Shown here: piece by piece, positions 13,008 to 24,000 of the stretch
Numbering within the stretch: position 1 is the stretch's first letter
How the letters are laid out: every line of letters begins with the position of its first letter
From: Cryptomeria japonica
Lineage: Eukaryota > Streptophyta > Pinopsida > Cupressales > Cupressaceae
Assembly: GCF_030272615.1 (NCBI RefSeq)
Contig: NC_081408.1
Span: forward strand, 311,691,118 to 311,755,117
DNA: 64,000 bases
Direction: 5' to 3'
The notes under the pieces: generated by a model
Database searches by the model: none
Seen by the model: the letters and a program-made list of their open reading frames with translations, nothing else
Told to the model about the DNA's origin: nothing
Translations under genes and position numbers: made by a program

Positions 13008-13918
13008 TGAACTAAAATTGACTAAATATTTTTTGTATTATTAGATATTGATCGATCAAATCCTTATAATTGTCAATCAATTAATGGTATTATAAGTTTT
13101 CATCAAGTCATGAATTCAGGATTTAGCAAGCCTCATATTATTCTTGCAAGAGGAAAATCATGCTTTTGTGTTGATTGCATTGTGAACAACACAAATACTC
13201 ATTGTCAAAATATTGCTAATGGATATGTTTTGCAATGGGAAATGAAAGAATTTTACACAATGCCTCCTTATGAAGATAGTGACATTATTGATATTCATGA
13301 TCCTCTATATTCAGTTGATTAATAACGTGTTTATGATTTAGTTGTTACAAGTGCGTGCATGCATTTTTTGTAAATTATATATATGCACATGTACAAATTT
13401 TTAAATTCTTTATTAATTTAATATTGTTCAAAATTAATTTAAAAATGTGTAATGAACTAATATTGCTTGTAATATATATACATGCATGGTCTATTTTCAT
13501 AGGTAATATTTTTGCAGTGATTGTTGATCCTAACACTACTAAAAGTGTAGATTATTATCTACTGAGATGCACACAACCAAAATAAAAGTTATTTGAATTA
13601 GTTAGTGATTATAATGGGCAACAATATCCCACTGGTTCAGTTGTTGTTGAAGGCACCTATTATCAACAAATAAAGATAGATACAAATGGTGTAACAATCA
13701 TTGATTATATGCCTGACCAAAAAGTTCTACACTACAGTCACTTAGTAATAGCAACAAGATTGTAGTTGGAGACATTGCCAAAAAGAGGATGTGGCAACCA
13801 AAAGTGGAGGTTGCCTATTGAAGATCATGAATTTTTTTTAGAAATTATAAAAGATAGGGAGGATCCAGATTATATGTACCACGAGCTTTTAGTTCACTTG
13901 TCATGTTTGAACAAGTAA
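10658..13918 (+). pseudogene. DDE-transposase-like gene, five predicted exons, with stops
   Basis: Predicted exons are 10658-12350, 12469-12630, 12742-12843, 13045-about 13322 and 13518-13918. The first three introns have GT...AG ends and restore the frame, for example ...WSDGCV|GQFKST... across 12351-12468. Possible acidic catalytic residues are the D of LVDFSENY (about 12045), the D of WSDGCVGQFK (about 12338) and an E or D in ESGHGKGEHDGAG (12552-12596). A Cys-rich ETCCCRNHVEFH motif (11580) and CNDCGF (11764) may bind metal. The spliced protein would be about 875 residues. Stops lie at 11243 (TAA), 12519 (TGA), 13583 (TAA) and near 13763, so it is inactive. From memory this resembles poorly characterised proteins that recur in many copies in moss and animal genomes; the superfamily name is uncertain. 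The splice after exon 4 is the weakest. Confidence 0.72.
12655..13004. repeat. TG and TA microsatellites in transposase-gene introns
   Basis: (TG)n at about 12664-12705 lies in predicted intron 2; (TA)n at 12844-12880 and (TG)n at 12946-13004 lie in predicted intron 3. The exon between them keeps a coherent reading frame, which supports the intron calls. Confidence 0.85.
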
Positions 13919-15480
13919 ATTATATTAGATCTAGGTCTTATTTTGATAAACTCATATATATATTTAGATATTTCTAGACATGTGTAGCAATTTGGATAAC
14001 TTGTGGAAATTTAGTTTTGTTGATGCAATTATTTTACGTTTTACACGTTGATTTTACATTTTTATTCTTAAATTAAAAAATTTGTGTCTATGCATTGAAC
14101 ATGTATACATATTAATTTTAATTTTTAATTTTATTTATGTGTATGGATTCATTTCATTACATGTTGTCTTAAGGGGTCATTTAAACACATGTATGGATTC
14201 ATTTATATTTGTACACATGCATGAATTCATTTTATTCATCTATGTATTCATTAAATTGTTATTTACACATGTATAGTTTCATTTAATTATGGTGTATATA
14301 TAGTTACGCATGTATATATAGTTACACTAAAATGAATAGCTAATTATGTTGTCTTAAGGTGTTTTTAGTGGTCTTAAGGGGATTTAAGGGGATATTTGCA
14401 TCATTGATTCTTTTATATTTTTACACATGCATGGATAAGTTTTATTCATCTATGTACATTCATTTAATTTATATTTACAGATATATTGTTTCATTTAATT
14501 ATGTTGTTTGGATTCATCAAATTATGTTGTCCTAAGGTATTTTAAGTGGTCTTAAGGGGATTTATGGGGATATTTGTGTCATTGATTCTTTTATATTTTT
14601 ACACATGCATGGATTCGTTTTATTCATCTATGTACATTCATTTAATTTATATTTATAGATATATTGTTTCATTTAATTATGTTGTTTGGATTCATCTAAT
14701 TATATTGTCCTAAGGTATTTTAAGTGGTCTTAAGGGGATTTAAGGGGATATTTGTGTCATTGATTATTTTATATTTTTACACATGCATGGATTTGTTTTA
14801 TTCATCTATGTACATTCATTTAATTTATATTTACACATATTTCATTTAATTATGTTGTTTGGATTCATCTAATTATGTTGTCCTAAGGTGTTTTAAGTTG
14901 TCTTAAGGGGATTTAAGGGGAAATTTGTGTCATTGATTCTTTTATATTTTTATACATGCATGGATTCATTTTATTCATCTATGTACATTCATTTAATTTA
15001 TATTTTTTTAACAATGAACAACTAAAATATACATAAACACTTAACTTTCACATACACATGTACAATTAACTAGAACACTTAACTAAATTCAAATGACTTA
15101 GAGATTCTATCACTTAAACACTTAACATGCAAAGTAGTATGAAACGTAGATTTATCTAACACATACACATATATGTCTATGAAGTGTAGATCTATCTAAC
15201 ATGTACACACACACACATGAAATATGGAAAATATCTAGTACACATACGCATATGAAATGTGTACAATAAACATGTATGAAATGTCTAGTACACATGTACA
15301 AATATATGAAATGTTTATAAAATGTGTGCATGTGCACATATATATATATATATAATGGGTCACTCGGGGCCCTGTCTTGAAGCATGTCCCAATCCATGTG
15401 CCTGCAATAGAGTGTGCAATAGAGTATGCATGCATAAAATTTAAGTAACATAGATTAAGAGAATTTGTACGTAGACAAAC
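13919..15480. repeat. non-coding region with about 178-bp tandem repeats
   Basis: From about 14150 to 15005 a unit of roughly 173-180 bases recurs about four times, with a degenerate first copy. Each holds 'ttatgttgtc(c/t)taaggt', 'cttaaggggattta(a/t)gggga', 'ttttacacatgcatgga' and 'ctatgtacattcatttaattt'. The remainder (15005-15480) is AT-rich, with runs of 'acacatac' and no recognisable gene. Confidence 0.75.
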
Positions 15481-16440
15481 ATACCTCTAAAGAGTCTCTA
15501 ACATCACTACCATGTGCATGCAGGATTCTAGGACATCGATGTGATGAGGAGCTCAACCTGCATGATAGTGGTGCATCCTGCAATGTTGGAATTTTGTTAG
15601 ATATACATACACATATATTTATAAATTGGAACCTAACCCTTTAAATATAGAACTTAAATATTTAAAAGAAATATTTAATTTAAAGTTATAATGTATGTAC
15701 CTGTGTCTCCTCATGAATAGGGTTGATGGCAAAGTGCAAATCCTCAAACATCGCCCAATTTGCCCTGCAATAGAGTATGCACACATAAACTTATATATTA
15801 ATTTAACATTTAATTTGAATACTAGAGTGAATCTTTTTAAGTAAAATATATATTAAGAGCATATGTGTAGACAAACATACCTCTGAAGGGTCTCTAACAT
15901 CACCACCATGTGCATGCAGGATTCTAGGACGTATACGTGACGAGGAGCCCAACCTGCATAATAGTGGTGCATCCTGCAATGTTGAAATTTTGTTAGATAT
16001 ACATGTACACATATATTTATAACTTGCAAACTAACCCTTTAAAACTAGAACTTAAATATTTAAGATTCAATTAATTTAAAGTTATAATGTATGTATCTGT
16101 GTAACCTGATGAACATGGTCGGTGGCAATGTGCAAATCCTCAAACATCACCCTCTACGCCTGCAATATAAATTACACATGAACTCACATGTACATTATTT
16201 AAACATTCATTATTAAGTTTTAAATATATATATATGTATGTAATTTATTTTAAAGATTAAATGTAATCTACTTGAACACGTACATGTACACGTGGTTGTA
16301 GATAAACATACCTCAAGGACTCTAACACCTCCATCGTGCGCATGCTAGACTCTAGAATGTTTGCGAGATGAATGGCTCATCCTATGCAATGCTCGCTCAT
16401 CCTAGTCAATGCACACATTTTGTTCGATATATATATAATT
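15475..16440 (-). repeat. triplicated exon-pair segment, about 400-bp period
   Basis: One exon-like block is found at 15485-15575 and 15893-15975, with a weaker copy at about 16310-16400; the reverse strand encodes RILHAHGGDVRDPSE in the middle copy. A second block, encoding MFEDLHFAINPIHEE (about 15720-15765) and MFEDLHIATDHVHQ (about 16105-16150), alternates with it. Flanking intron-like sequence ('gttagatatacatgtacacatatatttata') is duplicated too, so whole genomic segments were copied. Confidence 0.65.
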
Positions 16441-17998
16441 TAAATCACTTGAAATTATTTAATCAACACCTAGATATCCATTTAAATAGAACTTAAAAAC
16501 AAAAAAATAATAATCGACCCTAACATGATACCCTATATAGTTCAAAATTTACTAATTTTAATTTAGAAATTTTATATAGCTACTTGATTGTACACATGAA
16601 CTGCATAGATTAAATTAATTATATATATTGGATTGCATAATGAACTGTATATTATATAATTCATACCTCTCCTGCAGCATGTAAGGCTCGTCTGATCCTA
16701 CTGATGTTAGAATCATGAAAGGAGCCCATTGCAACATGATCCCCCTCACTGTCTATCTCCATAAGCATAGTAGTGAACATCCCCAAAAATCCAGTACTAG
16801 GTACTGTGGCTCGATCAACTGATGTATAAACAGGAGGATGAGGTGTATCATGACCAACTATTGTATGCTGAGGCGAGGCGGTCAGATGTGCAGTAGCAGT
16901 AGGCTGAGAATCTGTATACTCACAACCACAGCTAGATGCACCCGGTCTACCAAGTACACACCTAACAAATGATAGGGCATCCTATAGTGGGATATCATGC
17001 TCCATAGAAATGACCTGATATGAATCCAACAAATCACTGGATACGCATGTGCTCATCTGTCGTAAAGGATCTATGTCATGCATGTATGCAGCATCCATTG
17101 GCGATGGTATGTCTACTCGAACATATGGATGATCACTCGATGATGCATCATGAATGCTAGCATGAGAGCGCAACAAATATCTGCCCACCCAATCTAATGT
17201 CATCTCATCTACCTGTGTGGCTATAGTAGCAATACTGGAAAATATGGACTATCAAGTGTCATCTAGTACACTATCTGCAACATGTGCTAGGTCCGCACTC
17301 TTGGGAAGAACCACATGGTTTGGACCAATCAATGTCCATTTATTAATGGGTGGGAGTGCACCTGGTCATCTAAACTTATCTGAAAATATGTCCTTCCTTT
17401 TCCCAGCATGTTTTAGAAAATTGGTGTAATCAAAATCATCCAACAAATGAAACTCTGCAAACAATTGTTTGCAGAAATAAAGGGGAAACTCATCTTTTTG
17501 GGGCCACCTATGATGAGTGTCTAACCATCTAGGATAGATAAATGGTGCTACTAGTGAATCCATGCACCTGGTAGGCATATAAACCTTCACCCTACTAAAG
17601 GCCTGATAATGAGGAAACATGGTTTTCACATCAGCTGTGGAAACCCTATCATTCACTGTGTCCCTTTTCACAGTACCACGTACACTGAGTGAAAGGGATC
17701 TATAGAATTCCTCTATGTTGACCTTGTCATATGGATTATAATTATCGATGAGGTCAATCATATGAAGTAGCTCATGTCTAATAATCTCACCACTTTGTTT
17801 ATTTGTTTGATCACACATGTTTCCTAAAGTGATATTTAAATGATCTAAGGCACATTGGAGTGCCTCTGTTGTCTGATTGTAGAGTTGTTGTCTCTCCTAT
17901 GGAGTTTTTGCAGACCTATGTGATGTCTACTCACTCCCACGAGGATGAACACTAGGCTTAGAACTACTCATGTTATGTGATCTAGGCTCGTCAGACAT
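15481..17998 (-). pseudogene. second gene of the 11-kb transposon, function unknown
   Basis: On the reverse strand an ATG at 17998 (MSDEPRSHNMSSS) opens a frame that runs to a splice-donor-like site at about 16666 (GGAGAG|GTATGA). It is broken by stops near 17930, 17895, 17368, two adjacent ones near 17235 and one at 16982. The best-preserved block (17818-17369) contains IIRHELLHMIDLIDNYNPYD and YPRWLDTHHRWPQKD. I recognise no domain. Further exon-like pieces with AG/GT borders lie at about 16400-16310, 16155-16100, 15975-15893, 15767-15711 and 15575-15485; they are repeats of one another. It is convergent with the transposase-like gene. An accessory protein of the transposon is a reasonable inference, not shown. 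Confidence 0.45.
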
Positions 17999-18000
17999 AA

Positions 18001-18460
18001 TGTGAGTGGTAATGTAGATATATATACATGTGCATGTATGTAGTACACATTAAACAATAATTAAAAATGTATGCATACATTTAAATCATTAAATAAACAT
18101 ATTTAAACATGTAAATTAAAAAAATTAGATATATACATTTAAAAGAAATTTAAACGTCATAAATGCATACTTGAGTTAAAATTTTCTAGATATAAAGACA
18201 AATTTAAGATAAATTTCTAGAGATCTATGCACAAAAGAAATTTAAACAACTACAAATTTAATTTTAAATTTCAATATATGTCTAATTTACAATTACATAT
18301 ATTTTCATGTACAATAATTAATTTGAGAATTTAGTCAAATTAAGACCCCAAGTTAAGTCAAATTAATTTACAATTAATTTATAATTTTGAATATACAATT
18401 TAATTAATAGGTCCTAATTTGGTCTTATGTGGTCCTAATAGGTCCTAAGGAGTGCACATG
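18001..18460. other. AT-rich non-coding stretch
   Basis: No gene seen. The sequence is rich in 'aaattaa' and 'atgtaca' words and leads into the direct and inverted repeats that start around 18412. Confidence 0.5.
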
Positions 18461-18632
18461 TCGCAAGGGGTCTTAAGTGGCCCTAAGGGGTCACGCATAT
18501 GTTCTAACACATGCGTGACCCCTTAGGACCACATAAGACCCCTTGTGACACCATTTGGTCTTATGTGGTCCTAATAGGTCCTAAGGGGTGAACATGTGTC
18601 GCAAGGGGTCTTAAGTGATCCTAAGGGGTCAT
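18412..18632. repeat. direct repeat plus 37-bp inverted repeat
   Basis: The segment 18421-18498 recurs at 18556-18632 (both begin ggtcttatgtggtcctaata). Between them, arms 18462-18498 and 18511-18547 form an inverted repeat of 37 bases with about three mismatches and a 12-base loop; the inner 16 bases of each arm pair perfectly. Confidence 0.85.
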
Positions 18633-18826
18633 ATAAAATAACTATATACTCCTTAGGATGTATACATACACATACATACATACATACATACACCTCAAGA
18701 CATGTTATCAGGGGTCGTGTGTGGTCTTGAGGGGTCACACATGTGTGGACCACACACGGCCCATGATAACATGTCCTGAGGTGTATGTATGTCCTAAGGA
18801 GTATATAATTATTTTATGTGTATTTA
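18630..18826. repeat. long foldback repeat
   Basis: The core arms 18691-18726 and 18748-18783 are inverted copies with about three mismatches in 36 and a 21-base loop. The pairing extends outward through (TACA)n/(TGTA)n to 'taactatatactccttagg' / 'cctaaggagtatataatta', giving arms of roughly 80-95 bases. Confidence 0.8.
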
Positions 18827-19140
18827 TGTATGTATGCACGTATGTATTTATGTATGTGTATGTACATGTATGTGTGTATGTATGTATGTAGACCTAGGTA
18901 TGTATGTGTATGTCCTAAGGTGTACATATAATTATTTTATATGTATGTATATGTGTGTATGTATGTATGTATGTATGTTTTTGTATGTATGTATGTGTAT
19001 GAATGTGTACATATGTATGTATGTAGGTATGTATGTGTATGAATGTGTATGTATGTATGTAGGTTTGTATGTATGTGTGTAGGTATGTATGTATGTATGT
19101 GTATGTTTGTGTATGTATTTGTTTGTATGTGTGTATTTAT
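18827..19140 (+). repeat. (TATG)n-type microsatellite
   Basis: Degenerate tetranucleotide repeats (tatg, tgta) with 'tgtgtatg' variants. Long reading frames that are almost only Y, V, C and M on the plus strand are artefacts of the repeat. Confidence 0.9.
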
Positions 19141-19447
19141 TTTCTAATATTCTAAACTAATATGATAGAATATATACAATATATATATATATATTAAAAA
19201 CTTAAAAATTACTAATTTTCTATCAAAAAACTAATTTTCTATTAAAAAGTATTGAAAAAAAAAGCAATATAAATTAATATGACAAAATAAATACATTTTA
19301 AGAAAAAAACTAAAAAAAAGGTACATACCACCGAAACACTTCCGACCAGACCTCTGTGATTTTTTGTGCCCTCCTGTTCAACTCCAAGCCGCTCAATGCA
19401 AAATGAGGGGCTTGGGCAGATTTCAGCTCTTATATAGGGCAAGGGTG

Positions 19448-19572
19448 TTTTGGCCGAAAACATTTCGGCTAGAACCTCCTTGCCACCCGAGGGCTATGTG
19501 GCTGTCAAATCGATCTGGCCTGAAGCATTCTGGCTGGAACCCTTCTGCCCGGAACACTTCTGGCCAGAACAC
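19448..19572. repeat. right subterminal palindromic repeats (15-bp units)
   Basis: Five units in exact 15-base phase: TTTTGGCCGAAAACA and TTTCGGCTAGAACCT at 19448-19477, then TTCTGGCTGGAACCC, TTCTGCCCGGAACAC and TTCTGGCCAGAACAC at 19528-19572. They match the left-end units at 9310-9339. All fit a degenerate palindrome close to TTCYGGCCRGAA. Confidence 0.65.
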
Positions 19573-19576
19573 ACAT

Positions 19577-19615
19577 TGTTAGCCTAAAGTACGACATAGA
19601 TCCGTATGATCAACC
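19577..19615 (-). repeat. right terminal inverted repeat of the 11-kb transposon
   Basis: On the reverse strand this end reads ggttgatcatacggatctat, then gtcgtactttaggctaaca. It aligns with the left end including 'ggctaaca', which stands at 8632-8639 on the left. The candidate target duplication gatga follows directly. Confidence 0.65.
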
Positions 19616-19896
19616 GATGACTTTACTTTATGTGTATATACAAATCATGATTGGGTTGGAGATGTTGATGATTGGAAAAGTACATCCAGTGGAGCTTTCT
19701 TTCTTGGAAAGAAACTTGTTTCATGGATCAATAAGAAGCAGTCATGTACCTCTTTATCTATTGTTGAAGCTGAGTATGTTGTTTCTACTACTAACTATAC
19801 ACAAGTTTTATGGATGAAGCAAATAATGAAGGATATAAAGGTAGATTGTAATGAACCGATAGTTATTCACTGTGATAACTCTACTGCTATTGATAT
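19616..19896 (+). pseudogene. copia A2 RNase H, second part
   Basis: Continues the frame broken at 8588: YTNHDWVGDVDDWKSTSSGAFFLG (19647-19700), SLSIVEAEYVVST and CDNSTAIDI. The first acidic catalytic residue, normally D in YTDADW, is N here. The sequence stops where the LTR of copia A3 begins (19897), and the C-terminal part of this copy is not found elsewhere in the window. Confidence 0.9.
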
Positions 19897-20948
19897 TGTT
19901 AGTATTTTGGTATGGTTTTGACATTGATGTCAACACCTACTAAACCTTATCAACTCTAGCACTTTTGAGAATCAGCAACATTCACCGGCAAGCGACTTAT
20001 GCACAGTCACTGGTATCTGGTACACTGGCAGGATATAATGTTCACCAACACTTGGAATAGCATGGAAAACACCTGGTTATGTCGAAGACATCATTTGGAC
20101 ACTTTGTCTTGGAGTTTTGTTTATTAGCATATTCCTATTTGCATATTTGTTGTTACCAGCAAATAGGTCCAGGATATAAACCGATAGGTTTATCTTTTCT
20201 AGATCAGCACGACACGCTATGGAGATGTCTCATTATTGTTGTAAATGCATCAAGCCGACATGTTGAATCAGTTATTGCATCAGACATTTTTTTTTTGTAA
20301 ATTGATTTTATTGTAATATCCTTTAGAGTCGACCTACTAAAATTGGTCTTAGGTTATGATATAAGTGTAAGATCTTACTTGTAAGATCATGTGTGGAATG
20401 CAAAAAAGGATTGTGTGAAGGTATATGCGAGAATAAGCGGAGCTATACATGGAGACATCATTTGAAGGTTGAAGGAGGGTTTTTGTGAAGACAATTAGAA
20501 CTACATCGGTACTGAATCTAGCATAGAAAGATGCTAATTTGAGCAGTACATCCTTATTGGATTTAACCATCCAATTGTACTCAGTGTGACTCATCTTCTG
20601 ATTGAGCAGTGAGCTCTAGGTGCTTGGCCTTTCTGCATGTGCAGACCCCATTTGTATACATACACTATCTATAGTAGTATCATCTGATTGTGGGTAAGGT
20701 TTCCCACTGTGTTTTTTCCCCTTACAGGGTTTCCACGTACAAATATTGGTGTTATGTGTTGTGGATGTTATTATCTTTTTGTTTCATGCATTAATCTTTA
20801 CCGATACTATAATTAACTGATAAACTATCTATCGGCATAAAGTTTGGTTTACCGATATTAACCATTAAGTTGGTAAAATTGTTTTTAGTTTGAATTTATT
20901 TGACAACTGATTCACCCCTTCCCTCTCAGTTGTCTCCAGGACCTAACA
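19897..20948 (+). repeat. 5' LTR of copia A3
   Basis: Starts TGTTAGTATTTTGGTATGG and ends GACCTAACA, about 1.05 kb, immediately followed by a tRNA-Met primer site. Matching LTRs are the split middle copy (24791-24948 plus 34922-35081) and the 3' copy (39676-40689). Near its end it has 'gattcaccccttccctctcag', and upstream 'ggtttttccccttac...ggtttccacgt', which are shared with the other copia-type LTRs here. Confidence 0.9.
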
Positions 20949-20962
20949 ATTGGTATCAGAGC
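20949..20962 (+). other. primer binding site of copia A3
   Basis: ATTGGTATCAGAGC, a full match to the plant initiator tRNA-Met primer site, directly after the LTR terminus. Confidence 0.92.
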
Positions 20963-21005
20963 TTAGTCCTCTTTTTGTATAAGTTTAACAACTTCAGGAG
21001 ATCCA

Positions 21006-24000
21006 ATGTCTACTAACTATTTCAGGAAGGATAGTCCTAAACTTGATGGAACCAACTATGGTACAAAGAATGGGTACATTTCTCCTACTCAAAGTCAGCC
21101 TAATCCACCTACCTTAGGAAAAGATGAAGAAAATGATTTCAAAGCAAGAGAAGCATTTTTTAGCGCATTATCAGATCAGCAAATCATGGGATTATTAGAT
21201 GGGTCTGCTGCTAAAGCTATTTGGGATCATTTGGAAACATTGAATGAAGGAGATTCCATAATCAAAATTGCAAAACTTGAAAGCTTCTGGGTCAGGTATG
21301 AAAATCTGAAAATGGAAGAAGATGAAAGGATTTCTGCTTTTATGGAAAGAGTAAATGAAATTGTTTTGGGTATTAAATGTTGTGGAGGAACCTTAAGTGA
21401 AGATGAAATTCTTTCAAAAAATTTAAGAGGATTGTCACCAGCATATAAAATGAAAGTTACTGCTATAAATGAATTGAGAACAATGCAAAATACATCAGTA
21501 ACTAAGGATACATTGATTGGAAAACTTTCAGCTTTTGAAATTGAGGAATTTGGTCATGTTGCTACGATAAAGATAGATTTAGCTTTTAAGGCATCAACAA
21601 CATCTGTACCATCTTTTGACAAATCTGATTGGAAAGCCTTTTATGCAAGAGAACTTGAGGAAAGTAGGAGAGAAAATGAAGAACTTGAAGAACTTGAAGC
21701 ACTATTTGCAAGGAAAATGCCTAAAGGTCCAGTTGGAATTAAGTATGAAGGTAAAGCATCCTTTAAATGTTTTAACTGTAATAAGATTGGTCATATGGCT
21801 TCAAGATGCCCTGATAGACATGTTATACTAAGAGAAGAAGCTAGGAGAACATACAAGCCTAACCCTGAATATCAGAGATTTAGATTTAACAAGAATAAAG
21901 ATAAATCTTGTTATCTTGCTGATGAAGGAGTCACTGATGATTCTGATGAAGATCCGGTAGACAATGGATGGGTTTTTGTTGCTATAATAGAAGTTCAACC
22001 GACACCTATTGTTCAATTGGTAGAGCAGGCCCTAGCAGCTAAAGTTGAAGTTAAGGATGAATGGATCATTGATTCAGGATGCTCACATCATATGACTGGT
22101 GATAAAGGTAAACTCTTGAACTTTTAGGAATATAATGGAGGTCTGGTAAGATTTGGAGATGATAAAGCTTGTTTGATCAAAGGAAAAGGTACCATATCTC
22201 TTGATGGTAGGCATAATACTGACAATGTTTACTATGTAGAAGGTTTAAAGCATAATCTTTTGAGTGTTGGCCAATTAGTTGAAAAAGGATTTCAGTTACA
22301 ATTCAAGAATGGTAAATGCAAAATTATGAATAGAACTGATTTGGAAATTGTAACTGGTAATCAAACTAGAGGTAATATCTTTCATTTGAATAAAAGTAAA
22401 AAGACATACTTGATTGCACATATTGATGAAAGTTGGCTATGGCACAAGAGACTCTGTCATGTAAATTTTGATTGCATGGTAAAAATCAGTACTACTAAGG
22501 CAGATAGAGACTTACCTAAGATTGTTAAACCTCACAATCCGGTATGTAATGAATGTCAATTTGGAAAACAAGTTAGAGCATCTTTTAAAAGTATTCCAGA
22601 AAAATCCAATAATGCTCTTGACTTAATTCACACTGATTTATGTGGTGTAGCTAGAACTAAAAACTTACAAGGTGATAGATATTTCATGCTAATCATTGAT
22701 GACTATTCTAGAATGTGTTGGGTTACTTTTCTCAGAGAAAAATCAAAAGCACTTGGGAAGTTCAAATTATTCAAAGCAATGGTAGAAAATGAAACCGGTA
22801 AGAAAATCAAATGTCTGAGATCAAATCAAGGAGGTCAATTCACATCTAAGTAATTTAATACATTCTATGAAGTGAATGGAATCAGAAGACAGTTATCAGC
22901 ACTCCGGACACCACAGCAGAATGGTGTTGTAGAGAGGAAAAATAGAACTCTCTTGGATGCAGCTAGAAGTATTTATTTGAAGCAAATCTACCACATGTAT
23001 ATTGGAGAGAGGCAATAAGCACAGCAGTCTATACATTCAACAAAGTTAACATCAAAGGAGAAACCGGTAAGACCCCTCATCAACTATGGTTTGGTATTAC
23101 TCCTACTCTTAAATATTTTAGAATATTTGGAAGTAAATGCTATATTAGAAGAGATGAGTATATTGGCAAATTTGATCCTAGAAGTGGTGAAGGAATATTT
23201 CTTGGTTATTCATCTAAGAGAAAAGCATATAGATGTTTTAAGAAGAGATTGCAGAAAATTGTTGAGAGTACAAATATGAAGATTGATGAACAGTTTAGAG
23301 GAACTTCAAGGTATATAGACTCTGAACCGACAACAGAGATACTAAAAAATGAACCTACATTGAATCCACCAGTACAAAATGAAGATCTAGTTACACTGGT
23401 ATCATCTAAAAATTCTGCTATAACTGAGGAACGACATCAAACGAAGACACCTCGGTATGTAAGATTGAACTACTCTAAAAATCAAATAATTGGGAACTGA
23501 AAACTAAAAAATGAAGAGGTATGTCTTATTTCTCAAATTGAACCATCATCAATTAATAAGGCATGTGAAGATGAGCACTGGATTAAAGCTATGGAAGAGG
23601 AACTAGAACAAATTGAGAAGAATAACACATGGACATTAGTTCCACGGCCTGAAGACAAAAAATGTGATTGGAACAAAATGGGTATTCAGAAACAAACTTA
23701 ATGAAGATGGGAAGGTAACCAGAAATAAAGAAAGACTAGTGTGTAAGGGATATTCTCATAAAGAAGGAATTGATTATAATGAAACCTTTGCACCGGTAGC
23801 TAGAATTGAGGCAATCAGAGTATTCTTGGCTTTTGCAGCACACAATAACTACAAAGTATATCAAATGGATATTAAATGTGCATTTTTTAATGGAGATCTT
23901 GAAGAAGAAGTTTACATTGAGCAACCTAGTGGATTTTCTTTGACAGATAATAAAGATATGGATGCAGGTTAAGGAAAGCTTTGTATGGGTTGAAGCAAGC

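Larger units (their letters stand above)
8589..19615. mobile_element. 11-kb TIR DNA transposon inserted in copia A2, superfamily not assigned
   Basis: The copia RNase H frame is interrupted after 'aaggatga' and resumes with 'ctttacttta' after a second 'gatga' (8584-8588 and 19616-19620), giving a candidate 5-bp target duplication. Removing 8589-19615 restores the RNase H wording in frame. The ends are imperfect inverted repeats. Inside are a plus-strand multi-exon DDE-like gene (10658-13918), a minus-strand gene (17998 to about 15481), palindromic subterminal repeats near both ends, and abundant tandem and foldback repeats. The ends do not begin CACTA. Both genes are disabled by stops. Which named superfamily this belongs to is not decidable by eye. 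Confidence 0.8.

Noticed and set aside
18658-19082. Reading frames of 70-90 codons on the plus strand, rich in Y, V, C and M
   Set aside because: They are translations of (TATG)n/(TGTA)n microsatellite DNA.
8589-19615. Calling the 11-kb insertion a CACTA element
   Set aside because: Its ends do not read CACTA/TAGTG and the duplication is about 5 bases, not 3; the gene wording also differs from what I know of En/Spm transposases.
20949-20962. tRNA gene at primer sites (also 28886, 35082, 57800)
   Set aside because: Only the short complement of the tRNA 3' end is present, as expected for reverse-transcription priming.
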